Below are positions 1-9,423 of a DNA stretch of 64,000 nt, in pieces. The DNA lies in assembly GCA_035509275.1 (NCBI GenBank), contig DATJLU010000219.1:40621-104620 (forward strand). The letters are read 5' to 3'. The position numbers and the translations under genes were made by a program. The first letter of the stretch is position 1. Each line of letters starts with the position of its first letter. The notes below the pieces were generated by a model, which ran no database searches, was not told where the DNA came from, and saw nothing but the letters and a program-made list of their open reading frames with translations. Origin of the DNA: DAHUYF01 sp035509275. GTDB lineage: Bacteria > Pseudomonadota > Alphaproteobacteria > ATCC43930 > CGMCC-115725.

Positions 1-2
1 CG

Positions 3-269
3 GCACTGGATGACGTCGAGCGACGCTACCCTGCCGATCACTACGTCCTTGTGGACGACAAGATGCGGATTCTGGCCGCGGTCAAACAATTCTGGCGAGA
101 GCGCGTGACCACGGTATTCGCGCGCCAGGGAGTGTTTGCGCACGACCTGAAGACGGTTGGCGCTCTCCCCCCGGCGGATATGACCATCGAACACATTCGC
201 GACCTCCTCGAATGCGACCTGTCCCGGCTGCAAGCCGCCGCAAAGTCCCCTGCGTCCAACGAAAGGTGA
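3..269 (+). CDS. HAD-family hydrolase, C-terminal part (gene starts before the window)
   Basis: The frame is open from the window edge to a TGA at 267-269, giving the last 88 residues of a protein. The stretch YPADHYVLVDDK followed by RILAAVK and an RVTTVF strand matches the distal part of small HAD-superfamily phosphatases, where the DD pair is the late acidic metal-binding motif. The nucleophile motif DxDxT would lie upstream of the window. It sits four bases before tal on the same strand, so it is probably the preceding cistron of the pentose phosphate operon. A GTG at 51 is available but the reading frame clearly continues upstream. The substrate cannot be inferred. Confidence 0.7.
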   Translation, partial: ALDDVERRYPADHYVLVDDKMRILAAVKQFWRERVTTVFARQGVFAHDLKTVGALPPADMTIEHIRDLLECDLSRLQAAAKSPASNER

Positions 270-273
270 TGCC

Positions 274-1359
274 ATGAACGCGACCCGGACGCTCCACGAT
301 CTCGGCCAGAGCCTCTGGCTGGACAATATCACCCGTGATCTGCTGAACAGCGGCACGCTCGAGCGCTACATCAACGAGCTCTCGGTGACGGGGCTCACCT
401 CGAACCCGACGATCTTCGACCACGCGGTCCGGAACAGCACAACCTATGACGAAGAGATTGCGCGCAAGTCGCACGCGGCGAAATCGGCGGAGGAGCTGTT
501 CTTCCAGCTGGCGCTGGCGGATCTGACCCGGGCTGCGGCGCTGTTCCAGCCGATCTTCGCCCGGACCGACGGGGTCGATGGCTGGGTGTCGTTGGAGGTG
601 TCGCCGTTGCTCGCGCATGACACCAACAGCACGCTCGCGGCCGCGCGCGATCTCCATCGCGCGGCCGGCAAGCCCAACCTCTTCATCAAGATTCCCGGCA
701 CGCCGGAAGGATTGCCGGCGATCGAAGCGGCGATCTTCGCCGGCGTTCCCGTCAATGTGACGCTGCTCTTCTCGCGCGAGCAATATCTGGCGGCGGCGGA
801 CGCCTATCTGCGCGGCGTCGAGCGGCGCATTGCGGCGGGGCTGAACCCCGCCGTCGCATCGGTCGCCTCGCTCTTCATCAGCCGCTGGGACGTCGCGGTG
901 GCCGGCAAGGTCCCCGCCGAGTTGACCAATCGGCTCGGCATCGCCATCGCCCAGCGCGCCTATAAGGCCTATCGCGAGCTGCTCGCCTCGGCGCGCTTCC
1001 AGCGCCTCGCCAATGCCGGCGCCCGGGCTCAGCGGCTGCTCTGGGCCAGCACCGGCACCAAGGACCCGAAAGCCGCCGACACGCTCTATGTCAAGGCGCT
1101 CGCCGCGCCCTTCACCATCAACACCATGCCGGAGGGTACGCTCAAGGCGTTTGGCGATCATGGTGCGGCCGGCGACATCCTGGCGCCGGACGGCGGCGAT
1201 GCCGAACGGGTTCTGGCCGATTTCGCCAAAGCGGGCATCAATATCGACGCCTTGGCCGCGCAGCTCCAGGAGGAAGGGGCTGCATCCTTCGTCAAGTCCT
1301 GGCACGATCTGATCGCCTGCATCAATTCCAAGAGCGCCGCGATCCGCAAGGCGAGCTGA
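274..1359 (+). CDS. tal: Transaldolase
   Basis: Transfers dihydroxyacetone from sedoheptulose 7-phosphate to glyceraldehyde 3-phosphate in the non-oxidative pentose phosphate pathway. At 361 residues it fits the longer bacterial transaldolase class. The N-terminal block SVTGLTSNPTIFDHA (about 37-51) is the family signature, and the Schiff-base lysine is K139 in FIKIPGTPEG. The segment around STGTKDP (about 255) is the usual late conserved strand. It begins with ATG four bases after the HAD gene and is followed 51 bases later by pgi. Some relatives are fused to Pgi; here the two are separate but adjacent. Confidence 0.95.
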   Translation: MNATRTLHDLGQSLWLDNITRDLLNSGTLERYINELSVTGLTSNPTIFDHAVRNSTTYDEEIARKSHAAKSAEELFFQLALADLTRAAALFQPIFARTDGVDGWVSLEVSPLLAHDTNSTLAAARDLHRAAGKPNLFIKIPGTPEGLPAIEAAIFAGVPVNVTLLFSREQYLAAADAYLRGVERRIAAGLNPAVASVASLFISRWDVAVAGKVPAELTNRLGIAIAQRAYKAYRELLASARFQRLANAGARAQRLLWASTGTKDPKAADTLYVKALAAPFTINTMPEGTLKAFGDHGAAGDILAPDGGDAERVLADFAKAGINIDALAAQLQEEGAASFVKSWHDLIACINSKSAAIRKAS

Positions 1360-1410
1360 GGGCCGAGATCAAGGCGCAAAGCGTGCAATAAGCGCACGAG
1401 GGGACAGTCG

Positions 1411-3048
1411 ATGAGCGTACCAACCTTGCGGGAGCGGCCGGCCTGGGCTTTGCTTGAGCGTCATTTCCAGAAGCTGAAGGGCGTCCACCTGCGACAGCTC
1501 TTTGCCGAGGATGCGAAGCGCGGCGAAGCGCTGTCGCTCGAAGCCGCCGGCGTCTATCTCGACTATTCCAAGAACCGGATCACCGCCGAGACGGTGAAAC
1601 TGCTGCTGCAGCTGGCACAGGACTCGAAGCTGCGGGACAGCATCGACGCCATGTTCGGCGGCGAGGCCATCAACGTCTCGGAGCGCCGCGCCGTCCTGCA
1701 TGTGGCGCTGCGCGCGCCGCGTGGCGCCACCATCATGCATCAAGGCCGCAACGTGGTGCCGGATGTTCAGGCGGTGCTGGACAAGATGGCCGAGTTCACG
1801 CGGCGGCTGCGCAACGGCGCCTGGACGGGCCATACCGGCAAGCGCATCCGCAACGTGATCAACATCGGCATCGGCGGCTCCGATCTCGGGCCGGTCATGG
1901 CCTATGAGGCGCTGAAGCATTACAGCGAGCGGAGCATGACCTTCCGCTTCGTCTCCAATGTCGATGGCACCGATTTCGCCGAAGCGGTGGTGGATCTCGA
2001 TCCGGCCGAGACGCTGTTCATCGTTTCCTCCAAGACCTTCACCACCTTGGAGACGATGACCAACGCGCATTCCGCCCGCGATTGGCTCCTCGCCGGATTG
2101 AAGGGCAACGAGGCCGCCATCGCCAAGCATTTCGTCGCGGTCTCGACCAATGCCGAGGAGGTGGCGAAGTTCGGCATCGACACCGCCAACATGTTCGGCT
2201 TCTGGGACTGGGTCGGCGGGCGCTACTCGATGGATTCGGCCATCGGCCTCTCGACCATGCTGGCCGTCGGCGCGGACAATTTCCGCGCCATGCTCGCCGG
2301 CTTCCATGAGATGGACGAGCATTTCCGCACCGCGCCGTTCGAGCGCAACTTGCCGGTGCTGATGGGCCTCATGGCGGTCTGGTACAACGACTTCTTCGGC
2401 GCGCAGACGGTCGCGGTGCTGCCTTATGAGCAGTATCTGAAACGCTTTCCCGCCTACCTCCAGCAGCTCACCATGGAGAGCAACGGCAAGCATGTGACCC
2501 GCGACGGCGTCCCGGTCGATTACGATACCGGGCCGATCTATTGGGGCGAGCCGGGCACCAACGGCCAGCACTCCTTCTATCAGCTCATCCATCAGGGGAC
2601 GCGGCTGATTCCCTGCGATTTCATCGCTTTTACCGAGACGCTGAACCCGCTCGGCCGGCATCACGACATGCTGCTCGCCAATGTCTTCGCCCAGACCGAG
2701 GCGCTGGCCTTCGGCAAGACGGCGGAGCAGGTCAAGGCGGAAGGGACGCCCGACTGGCTGGTGCCGCATCGGCTCTTCGCCGGCAATCGGCCGTCGAACA
2801 CGCTGCTGCTGGAGCGCTTGACGCCGGCGGCGCTGGGCAAGCTGGTCGCGCTCTACGAGCACAGCGTCTTTACCCAGGGCGTCATTTGGCAGATCGATTC
2901 CTTCGACCAATGGGGGGTCGAGCTCGGCAAGGCGCTGGCGCAGCGCATCATTCCGCAGCTCGAAAGCGCGGCCGAGCCCAGGCTCGAGCATGACAGCTCG
3001 ACCAACGCGCTGATCCGGCGGTATCGCAAGCTCAAGGGAGCCCGCTGA
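1411..3048 (+). CDS. pgi: Glucose-6-phosphate isomerase
   Basis: Interconverts glucose 6-phosphate and fructose 6-phosphate in the cytoplasm. The 545-residue length is normal for the large bacterial form. Visible motifs are NIGIGGSDLGPVM (from residue 151, sugar-phosphate binding), the signature WVGGRYSMDSAIGL, the catalytic glutamate in WGEPGTNGQH (E380), the following GRHHDM histidine pair, and the C-terminal signature SFDQWGVELGKAL with the catalytic lysine. The ATG at 1411 lies after AGGGGACAG, a usable ribosome binding site. It returns fructose 6-phosphate from tal/tkt to glucose 6-phosphate for Zwf, as needed for cyclic use of the pathway. Confidence 0.97.
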   Translation: MSVPTLRERPAWALLERHFQKLKGVHLRQLFAEDAKRGEALSLEAAGVYLDYSKNRITAETVKLLLQLAQDSKLRDSIDAMFGGEAINVSERRAVLHVALRAPRGATIMHQGRNVVPDVQAVLDKMAEFTRRLRNGAWTGHTGKRIRNVINIGIGGSDLGPVMAYEALKHYSERSMTFRFVSNVDGTDFAEAVVDLDPAETLFIVSSKTFTTLETMTNAHSARDWLLAGLKGNEAAIAKHFVAVSTNAEEVAKFGIDTANMFGFWDWVGGRYSMDSAIGLSTMLAVGADNFRAMLAGFHEMDEHFRTAPFERNLPVLMGLMAVWYNDFFGAQTVAVLPYEQYLKRFPAYLQQLTMESNGKHVTRDGVPVDYDTGPIYWGEPGTNGQHSFYQLIHQGTRLIPCDFIAFTETLNPLGRHHDMLLANVFAQTEALAFGKTAEQVKAEGTPDWLVPHRLFAGNRPSNTLLLERLTPAALGKLVALYEHSVFTQGVIWQIDSFDQWGVELGKALAQRIIPQLESAAEPRLEHDSSTNALIRRYRKLKGAR

Positions 3049-3153
3049 TGCCACGCGGATATGACCGCCCGCTCGTGAACATGTTCGAGGCTGTCCACGC
3101 GAAGTCGTGAACCAGTCCGGCCGCAGCGTCGGCCTTCAGAGGAGGATAGGGTC

Positions 3154-4170
3154 TTGCAATTGGGAATGATCGGCCTTGGCCGGATGGGAGCGAATATGGT
3201 GCGCCGGCTGTTGCGCGGCGGCCACCAATGCGTGGTGTTCGACAGGTCTGCCAAGGCGGTGGCGGACCTGGCGAAGGAGAAGGCCGTCGGCGCCGCCTCG
3301 CTGGCGGAATTCGCGAAGGGCCTGACCAAGCCGCGCGCGGTCTGGCTGATGGTGCCGGCCGGCGTGGTGGACGAGACGATCGCCGATCTCCTGCCGCATC
3401 TCGAACGCGGCGATATCCTGATCGACGGCGGCAATTCCTATTACATCGACGATATCCGCCGCGCCAAGGAGCTGGCGCCCAAAGGCATCCACTATGTCGA
3501 TGTCGGCACCAGCGGCGGCGTCTGGGGGTTGGAGCGCGGCTATTGCATGATGATCGGCGGCGACAAGGAAGCGGTGACGCATCTCGACCCGATCTTCGCC
3601 ACGCTCGCGCCCGGCCGCGGCGACATTCCGCGCACGCCGGGACGCGAGAAAGCCGGCGGCACCGCCGAGCAAGGCTATCTCCATTGCGGCCCGAACGGCG
3701 GCGGCCATTTCGTCAAGATGGTGCATAACGGCATCGAATACGGCGTGATGGCCGCTTATGCCGAGGGCTTGGCCGTGCTCAAGGCGGCCAATATCGGCAA
3801 ATCCGCCGGTGCCGTCGATGCGGAAACGACGCCGCTGCGCGATCCCGAGCATTATCGCTACGATTTCGATCTAGGCGACGTGACCGAAGTCTGGCGGCGC
3901 GGCAGCGTCATCGCCTCGTGGCTGCTCGATCTGTCGGCCGCGGCGCTGGCGCAGGATCCGGCGCTCAAGGCCTTTCAAGGCCGCGTCTCCGATTCCGGCG
4001 AAGGGCGCTGGACCATCAAGGCTGCGATCGACGAGGGCGTTCCGGCCCACGTCCTGTCCGCGGCGCTGTACGAGCGCTTCAGCTCGCGCGGCGAGGCGGA
4101 TTTCGCCAACAAGCTGCTTTCGGCCATGCGCTACGAGTTCGGCGGCCATATCGAGAAGTCGCAGTCATGA
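3154..4170 (+). CDS. gnd: 6-phosphogluconate dehydrogenase, decarboxylating (short form)
   Basis: Oxidatively decarboxylates 6-phosphogluconate to ribulose 5-phosphate. The Rossmann motif GLGRMG is at residues 7-12, the substrate loop DGGNSYY near 91-97, GTSGGVWGLERG near 118-128, and the catalytic block GGGHFVKMVHNGIEYG carries K188 and E195. At 338 residues it is the short type, well below the roughly 470 of the E. coli enzyme. The acidic residue after the second strand (VVFDRS, D30) hints at NAD rather than NADP preference; this is inference. The start is TTG at 3154, preceded by GAGGAGGATAGGG. Its stop overlaps the tkt start (ATGA). Confidence 0.93.
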   Translation: MQLGMIGLGRMGANMVRRLLRGGHQCVVFDRSAKAVADLAKEKAVGAASLAEFAKGLTKPRAVWLMVPAGVVDETIADLLPHLERGDILIDGGNSYYIDDIRRAKELAPKGIHYVDVGTSGGVWGLERGYCMMIGGDKEAVTHLDPIFATLAPGRGDIPRTPGREKAGGTAEQGYLHCGPNGGGHFVKMVHNGIEYGVMAAYAEGLAVLKAANIGKSAGAVDAETTPLRDPEHYRYDFDLGDVTEVWRRGSVIASWLLDLSAAALAQDPALKAFQGRVSDSGEGRWTIKAAIDEGVPAHVLSAALYERFSSRGEADFANKLLSAMRYEFGGHIEKSQS

Positions 4171-6248
4171 CAGAGCAAGAGCTCGACCAGCTGGCGATCA
4201 ACACGATCCGCACGCTCTCCATCGACGCGGTGCAGCAGGCGAAGTCGGGGCATCCCGGCACGCCCATGGCGCTGGCGCCGCTGGTTTACACGATCTGGAA
4301 CCGGGTCATGCGCTTCGACCCGAAGGATCCGATCTGGCCCGACCGCGACCGTTTCGTGCTCTCCAACGGCCACGCCTCGATGCTGCTCTGGTCGGTGCTG
4401 CATCTGACCGGGACCGTCGCGGTCGATGCCGAATATGAGCGCCTCGGCAAGCCCGCGGTCACGCTCGACGATATCCGCCACTTCCGCCAGCTCGAGAGCA
4501 AAGCACCGGGACACCCCGAATATCATTGGGTCTCGGGGGTCGAGACGACGACCGGTCCGCTGGGGCAGGGGATCGCCAACAGCGTCGGCATGGCGATCGC
4601 GCGGAAATGGCTTGCCAGCCGCTACAACCGGCCCGGCTTCGAGCTGTTCGATTACAACATCTATGCGATCTGCGGCGATGGCTGCCTGATGGAAGGCGTC
4701 GGCTCCGAAGCGGCCTCGCTCGCCGGGCATCTCGGCCTCGACGATCTCTGCTGGATCTACGACAACAACCACATCACCATCGAAGGTAATACGCACATCA
4801 CCTTCACCGAGGATGTCGCGGCGCGCTTCCTCGGCTATCACTGGAACGTGCTGCGCGTCGGCGATGCCAATGATCTGCACTTCATCGAGGAAGCGCTCGC
4901 CGTCTTCCGCAAGACCGAGGGCCGGCCGACCCTGATCATCCTGGACAGCCATATCGGCTACGGCTCGCCGCACAAGATCGATACGGCCGACGCCCATGGC
5001 GAGCCCCTGGGCGAAGAGGAAGTCCGTCTCACGAAACGCGCCTATGGCTGGCCGGAGGACGCCAAGTTCCTCGTGCCCGACGGCGTGCGCGAGCATTTTG
5101 CCGCCGGTATCGGCCGGCGCGGCGCCGAGGCGCGCGACCGTTGGGAGACGCTGTTCGCCGCCTATCGCGCACAGTTCCCCGATCTTGCCACCGAGATCGA
5201 GCAGATGCAGCGCCGCGAGCTGCCCGCGGGCTGGGACCGCAACCTGCCCAGCTTCCCCGCCAATCCCAAGGGCATTGCCGGGCGCGATGCGTCGGGGCAG
5301 GTGCTCAACGTGCTCGCCCAGAATATTCCCTGGTTCCTGGGCGGCTCGGCGGATCTCGCTCCCTCGAACCGGACGGCGCTCAAATTCGCCGGCGCCGGCG
5401 ATTTCGAAGCGGCAACACCGGGCGGCCGAAATCTCCATTTCGGCATTCGCGAGCATGCCATGGCGGCGATCGTCAATGGCCTGACGCTCTCGAAGCTGCG
5501 TGCGTTCGGCGCCACCTTCTTCATCTTCAGCGACTATGCGCGGCCGGCGATCCGCCTGTCGGCGATCATGGAGATTCCGTGCATCTGGATCTTCAGCCAT
5601 GACGCCATGGGGGATGGCGAGGACGGTCCGACGCATCAGCCGGTGGAGCAGCTGGTCTCGCTGCGCGCGGTGCCGGGTCTCGTCGTGCTGCGGCCGGCCG
5701 ATGCCAATGAGGTGGTCGAAGCTTATCGCTATATCCTGCAGCTGCGCCATGAGCCGGCGGTGATCACGCTGTCACGCCAGCCGCTGCCGACCTTCGATCG
5801 CAGCCGATACGCCTCGGCCGCCGGCGTCGCTCAGGGTGCCTATATCATGGCGGATCCGCCGCGCGGCACGCCCGAGGTCATTCTCATCGCCTCGGGCAGC
5901 GAGGTCGTACTGGCGATCGAAGCGCATGAGGCGCTGAGCGCGGAAGGCATCCGCGCGCGCGTCGTCTCGATGCCGTCCTGGGAGATCTTCGAGCATCAGC
6001 CGCAGGCCTATCGCGAGAAGGTGCTGCCGCCCGCCGTCGCGGCGCGCGTCGCCATCGAGCAGGGATCCGTGCTGGGTTGGGACCGTTATGTCGGCGCCGC
6101 CGGAGAGGTCATCGGCATGAAGACCTTCGGCGCCTCGGCGCCGCTCAAGGAGCTGCAGCGCAAATTCGGCTTCGAGCCTGAGCGGGTGGTCGCGGTCGCG
6201 AAGGAAGTTCTGGAGCGGGTCAAAGCGGGCGCGAGCGGCAAGCGCTAA
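4167..6248 (+). CDS. tkt: Transketolase
   Basis: Thiamine-diphosphate enzyme moving two-carbon ketol units in the non-oxidative pentose phosphate pathway. The 693-residue protein starts at the ATG at 4167, overlapping the gnd stop by four bases. It has the N-terminal SGHPGTPMALAP block, the TTTGPLGQGIANSVG segment, the ThDP/metal motif CGDGCLMEGV...YDNNHITIEG, and in the pyrimidine domain NLHFGIREHAM and the loop SHDAMGDGEDGPTHQPVEQ. The frame stays open upstream into gnd (to 3918), but that extension shows no transketolase homology and is not used. zwf follows after 20 bases. Confidence 0.97.
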   Translation: MTEQELDQLAINTIRTLSIDAVQQAKSGHPGTPMALAPLVYTIWNRVMRFDPKDPIWPDRDRFVLSNGHASMLLWSVLHLTGTVAVDAEYERLGKPAVTLDDIRHFRQLESKAPGHPEYHWVSGVETTTGPLGQGIANSVGMAIARKWLASRYNRPGFELFDYNIYAICGDGCLMEGVGSEAASLAGHLGLDDLCWIYDNNHITIEGNTHITFTEDVAARFLGYHWNVLRVGDANDLHFIEEALAVFRKTEGRPTLIILDSHIGYGSPHKIDTADAHGEPLGEEEVRLTKRAYGWPEDAKFLVPDGVREHFAAGIGRRGAEARDRWETLFAAYRAQFPDLATEIEQMQRRELPAGWDRNLPSFPANPKGIAGRDASGQVLNVLAQNIPWFLGGSADLAPSNRTALKFAGAGDFEAATPGGRNLHFGIREHAMAAIVNGLTLSKLRAFGATFFIFSDYARPAIRLSAIMEIPCIWIFSHDAMGDGEDGPTHQPVEQLVSLRAVPGLVVLRPADANEVVEAYRYILQLRHEPAVITLSRQPLPTFDRSRYASAAGVAQGAYIMADPPRGTPEVILIASGSEVVLAIEAHEALSAEGIRARVVSMPSWEIFEHQPQAYREKVLPPAVAARVAIEQGSVLGWDRYVGAAGEVIGMKTFGASAPLKELQRKFGFEPERVVAVAKEVLERVKAGASGKR

Positions 6249-6268
6249 GGAGAGGGAGTAAAGCGGCC

Positions 6269-7840
6269 ATGGCGGGGCGACAAGAGCAGCTGAAGCGCGG
6301 AAGCGCAACCGAGTCCGACAGTGCCGTCATGGCGCCGCCTTGCGCGATGGTGATCTTCGGCGCTGCCGGCGATCTCACCAAGCGCCTGGTCGTGCCGGCG
6401 CTGTACAACCTGGTCAATGCCAAACGGCTGCCGCAAGGCTTTCAGCTCGTCGGCGTCGATCTTGCCGACAAGACGGCGGAAAGCTGGCGGCAAGGCCTGA
6501 CCGACATGATGAACGAATTCGTGACGCAAGGCGGCGGCGAATTCGAGGCCGATCACATTGATCAGACCGCCTGGCGTTGGCTGACCGACCGCATGACCTA
6601 TCTGCGCGGCGATCTCACCGATGCGGGGATGTATCGCCGGCTGGGTGAGCACCTCGCCGCCTTGGATCGGACGGCCGGCACCAACGGCAACCACCTCTTC
6701 TATCTCGCCATCGCCGATCGCTTCTTCGGCACCGTGGTTGCCGCCCTGGGCGCCGCCGGCCTGGTGAAAGAAGACAACGGGCATTGGCGCCGGGTGGTGA
6801 TCGAAAAGCCGTTCGGCCACGATCTGGCTTCCGCCAAGGCGCTCAATGCCGAAATCCTGAAGACGCTGCAGGAGCATCAGATCTATCGGATCGATCATTT
6901 CCTCGGCAAGGAGACGGTGCAGAACATCATGGTGCTGCGCTTCGCCAACGGCCTCTTCGAGCCGCTGTGGAACCGCGAGCATATCGACCACATCCAGATC
7001 ACCGCGGCCGAGACGGTCGGCGTCGAGCGCCGCGGCAAGTTCTACGAGAAGACCGGCGCGTTGCGCGACATGGTGCCCAACCATGTCTTCCAGCTCTTGG
7101 CGATGACGGCGATGGAGCCGCCGACTTCGTTCGATGCCGATGCGGTGCGCTCGAAGAAGGCTGAGGTCATCCAGGCGATCCATCCGCTCACTCCGGCGCA
7201 GGCGCTGCGCGACGCGGTGCGCGGCCAATACGGCGCCGGCACCGTTTTGGGCAAGCCGGTGCGCGCCTATCGCCAGGAGCCCGACGTCTCTCCGACTTCC
7301 AACACCGAGACCTACATCGCCTGCAAGCTCAGGATCGACAATTGGCGCTGGGCGGGTGTTCCGTTCTATCTGCGCACCGGCAAATACCTGAAGAGCCGCT
7401 GGACCGAGATCGCCATCCGTTTCCACCAGGCGCCCATTGCCCTGTTCCGCGACGTGCATCTCGAGCGGATGAGCCCCAACTGGATGATCTTGCGCATCCA
7501 GCCGGATGAGGGCATCGCGCTTGAATTCGCCGCCAAGCATCCGGGGCCGACCGTGCGCCTCAACACGGTCAGCATGGATTTCGCCTATGAGAGCTTTTTC
7601 AAGACAGCGCCCAACACGGGGTATGAGACGCTGCTCTATGACTGCATGATCGGCGATGCGACCTTGTTCCAGCGCGCCGACAATGTCGAGGGCGGCTGGC
7701 AGGCGGTGCAGCCCATCCTGGACGCCTGGGCGGAAACCGCGCCCAAGGACTTTCCGAACTATGTCGCGGGCGGGAACGGGCCCGCCGCGGCCGACGAGCT
7801 GTTGACGCGCGATGGCCGCGCCTGGCGGCCGCTGGCATGA
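6269..7840 (+). CDS. zwf: Glucose-6-phosphate 1-dehydrogenase
   Basis: First step of the oxidative branch: glucose 6-phosphate to 6-phosphogluconolactone. The coenzyme motif GAAGDLTKR is near residue 31 and the active-site block RIDHFLGKE carries the catalytic histidine (about 210) and lysine. EKPFGHD and the late YESFF...YETLLYDCMIGD block are also present. At 523 residues it is slightly long because of an N-terminal run of about 25 residues before the Rossmann fold; a later start at codon 21 (ATGGCGCCGCCT) is possible. Downstream, TGA at 7838-7840 abuts the HAD gene. Confidence 0.96.
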   Translation: MAGRQEQLKRGSATESDSAVMAPPCAMVIFGAAGDLTKRLVVPALYNLVNAKRLPQGFQLVGVDLADKTAESWRQGLTDMMNEFVTQGGGEFEADHIDQTAWRWLTDRMTYLRGDLTDAGMYRRLGEHLAALDRTAGTNGNHLFYLAIADRFFGTVVAALGAAGLVKEDNGHWRRVVIEKPFGHDLASAKALNAEILKTLQEHQIYRIDHFLGKETVQNIMVLRFANGLFEPLWNREHIDHIQITAAETVGVERRGKFYEKTGALRDMVPNHVFQLLAMTAMEPPTSFDADAVRSKKAEVIQAIHPLTPAQALRDAVRGQYGAGTVLGKPVRAYRQEPDVSPTSNTETYIACKLRIDNWRWAGVPFYLRTGKYLKSRWTEIAIRFHQAPIALFRDVHLERMSPNWMILRIQPDEGIALEFAAKHPGPTVRLNTVSMDFAYESFFKTAPNTGYETLLYDCMIGDATLFQRADNVEGGWQAVQPILDAWAETAPKDFPNYVAGGNGPAAADELLTRDGRAWRPLA

Positions 7841-7860
7841 CGCGGGAGGGCGAGGTTGCG

Positions 7861-8679
7861 ATGGCGGAAAAGCGCAAGATTTCGCTGGTGCTGGCCGATG
7901 TCGACGGGACGCTCGTCACCGAGGAGAAGGTGCTGACGAAGCGCGCGCAGGCCGCGGTCCGGGCGCTGCACGAGAGGGGCATCCGTTTCGCCATCACCAG
8001 CGGCCGCCCGCCGCTGGGCATGGCGATGCTGTTCGACGCGCTCGAGCTCCTGACCCCGATCGCCGGCTTCAATGGCGGGCTGTTTGTGAAGCGCGATCTC
8101 GCGATCTTGAAGCAGAATACGGTGCCGCCCGACATCGCGCGTCAGGCGATCGATCTCATTCGCGAGCATGGTCTCGACGCCTGGGTCTATAGCGGCAATG
8201 ACTGGCTGATCACCAAGCCCGGTGCGCCCCATGTCGCGCGCGAGGCATGGACGGTCAAGTTCGAGCCCAAGCTTGTCGCCAATTTCGACGACCGGCTCGA
8301 CCATGTCGCGAAGATCGTCGGGGTCAGCGACGATCACGACCGTGTCCAGCGCGCCGAAGCCGACGCCCAGGCCGCTTTCGGGCAGCGCGCGACGGCGAAC
8401 CGGTCGCAACCCTATTACCTCGACATCACCAACAAGGATGCCAACAAGGGCGCGGTGGTGGCGTATCTTTCCGAACATCTCGAAGTGCCGGCCGACGAGA
8501 TCGCCACCATCGGTGATCAGCCCAACGACGTGCTGATGTTCAAGCGCTCGGGCTTGAGCATCGCCATGGGCAATGCCTCCGACGAGGTCAAGGCGCAAGC
8601 GACCGCCACCACGGATTCCTACAATGACGAGGGCTTCGCCAAGGCGATGGAGCGTTTCGTTCTCGGCTATGGGGGCTAG
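7861..8679 (+). CDS. Cof-type HAD-IIB family phosphatase
   Basis: A 272-residue haloacid dehalogenase phosphatase. The nucleophile motif is ADVDGTLV (D13, D15), the second motif is the serine in ITSGRPP, and the late acidic motif is IGDQPNDVLMF, the classic Cof/HAD-IIB arrangement with a C2 cap between. The start at 7861 is preferred because GGGAGGGCGAGG lies just upstream; an in-frame ATG at 7837 overlapping the zwf stop would add eight residues. Lying between zwf and pgl, it probably dephosphorylates a sugar phosphate, possibly as an overflow or repair enzyme. The substrate is not readable from sequence. Confidence 0.88.
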   Translation: MAEKRKISLVLADVDGTLVTEEKVLTKRAQAAVRALHERGIRFAITSGRPPLGMAMLFDALELLTPIAGFNGGLFVKRDLAILKQNTVPPDIARQAIDLIREHGLDAWVYSGNDWLITKPGAPHVAREAWTVKFEPKLVANFDDRLDHVAKIVGVSDDHDRVQRAEADAQAAFGQRATANRSQPYYLDITNKDANKGAVVAYLSEHLEVPADEIATIGDQPNDVLMFKRSGLSIAMGNASDEVKAQATATTDSYNDEGFAKAMERFVLGYGG

Positions 8680-8687
8680 CCGGCACC

Positions 8688-9413
8688 ATGAGCAAGGCGA
8701 TCGGGCGCGTCGACATATTTCCAGATCCGCTGGCACTGGCGCGGCATGTGGCGGAATGGATGACGGCAACCGCTGTGGCGACCGCCGGCACGTTCCGGGT
8801 CTCGCTCTCGGGCGGGTCGACGCCCAAGACGCTCTATGGGCTGCTGGCGTCCGAGGGCTTCAAGAGCCGCTTTCCCTGGCCGCGCGTCCATTGGTATTGG
8901 GGCGATGAGCGTTTCGTGCCCTATGATCATCCCGAGAGCAACTATCGCATGACGCGCGAGGCGATGCTGGCCAAGGCGCCGGTGCCGCCGGAGAATATCC
9001 ATCCCGTCCCGGCCGACGGAACGCCCGAGGACGCGGCGCGGCGCTACGAGCTGACCCTGCAGCAGGCTTATGGCGCGGCAACGCTCGATCCGGCGAGGCC
9101 GCTCTTCGATATCACGCTGCTCGGCCTGGGCGGCGATGGCCATACCGCCTCGCTGCTGCCGGGAGAGCCGGTGCTCGAGGAGCGCCGCCGCTGGGTCGCC
9201 GCCGTCTCCCATGGCCGCCCGGAAGTGCGCATCACCATGACCTATCCCGTCATCGACAGCAGCCGCTTTGTCGGCTTTCTCGTCGCCGGAAGGGAGAAGG
9301 CAGCCATCCTGCGCACCATCCGTGCCGGCGGCAGTGACGTGCCGGCGGCGCGCGTCAAGCCGGTGGGCGAGCTCCTCTGGTTCGTCGACCGAGCCGCCGC
9401 CGGCGAAAGCTAG
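8688..9413 (+). CDS. pgl: 6-phosphogluconolactonase
   Basis: Hydrolyses 6-phosphogluconolactone made by Zwf to 6-phosphogluconate. The 241-residue length and the motifs RVSLSGGSTPKTLY near residue 40, VHWYWGDERFVP near 65-76 and LLGLGGDGHTASLLP near 145 are those of the DevB/SOL family of the NagB/RpiA fold. It starts eight bases after the HAD gene and is followed 10 bases later by galM, all in one operon. With zwf and gnd it completes the oxidative branch in this cluster. Confidence 0.95.
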   Translation: MSKAIGRVDIFPDPLALARHVAEWMTATAVATAGTFRVSLSGGSTPKTLYGLLASEGFKSRFPWPRVHWYWGDERFVPYDHPESNYRMTREAMLAKAPVPPENIHPVPADGTPEDAARRYELTLQQAYGAATLDPARPLFDITLLGLGGDGHTASLLPGEPVLEERRRWVAAVSHGRPEVRITMTYPVIDSSRFVGFLVAGREKAAILRTIRAGGSDVPAARVKPVGELLWFVDRAAAGES

Positions 9414-9423
9414 GGTCGCGGCG

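Noticed and set aside
3918..4166. Upstream extension of tkt into gnd
   Set aside because: The extra 83 residues show no transketolase pattern and overlap the C-terminal coding sequence of gnd.
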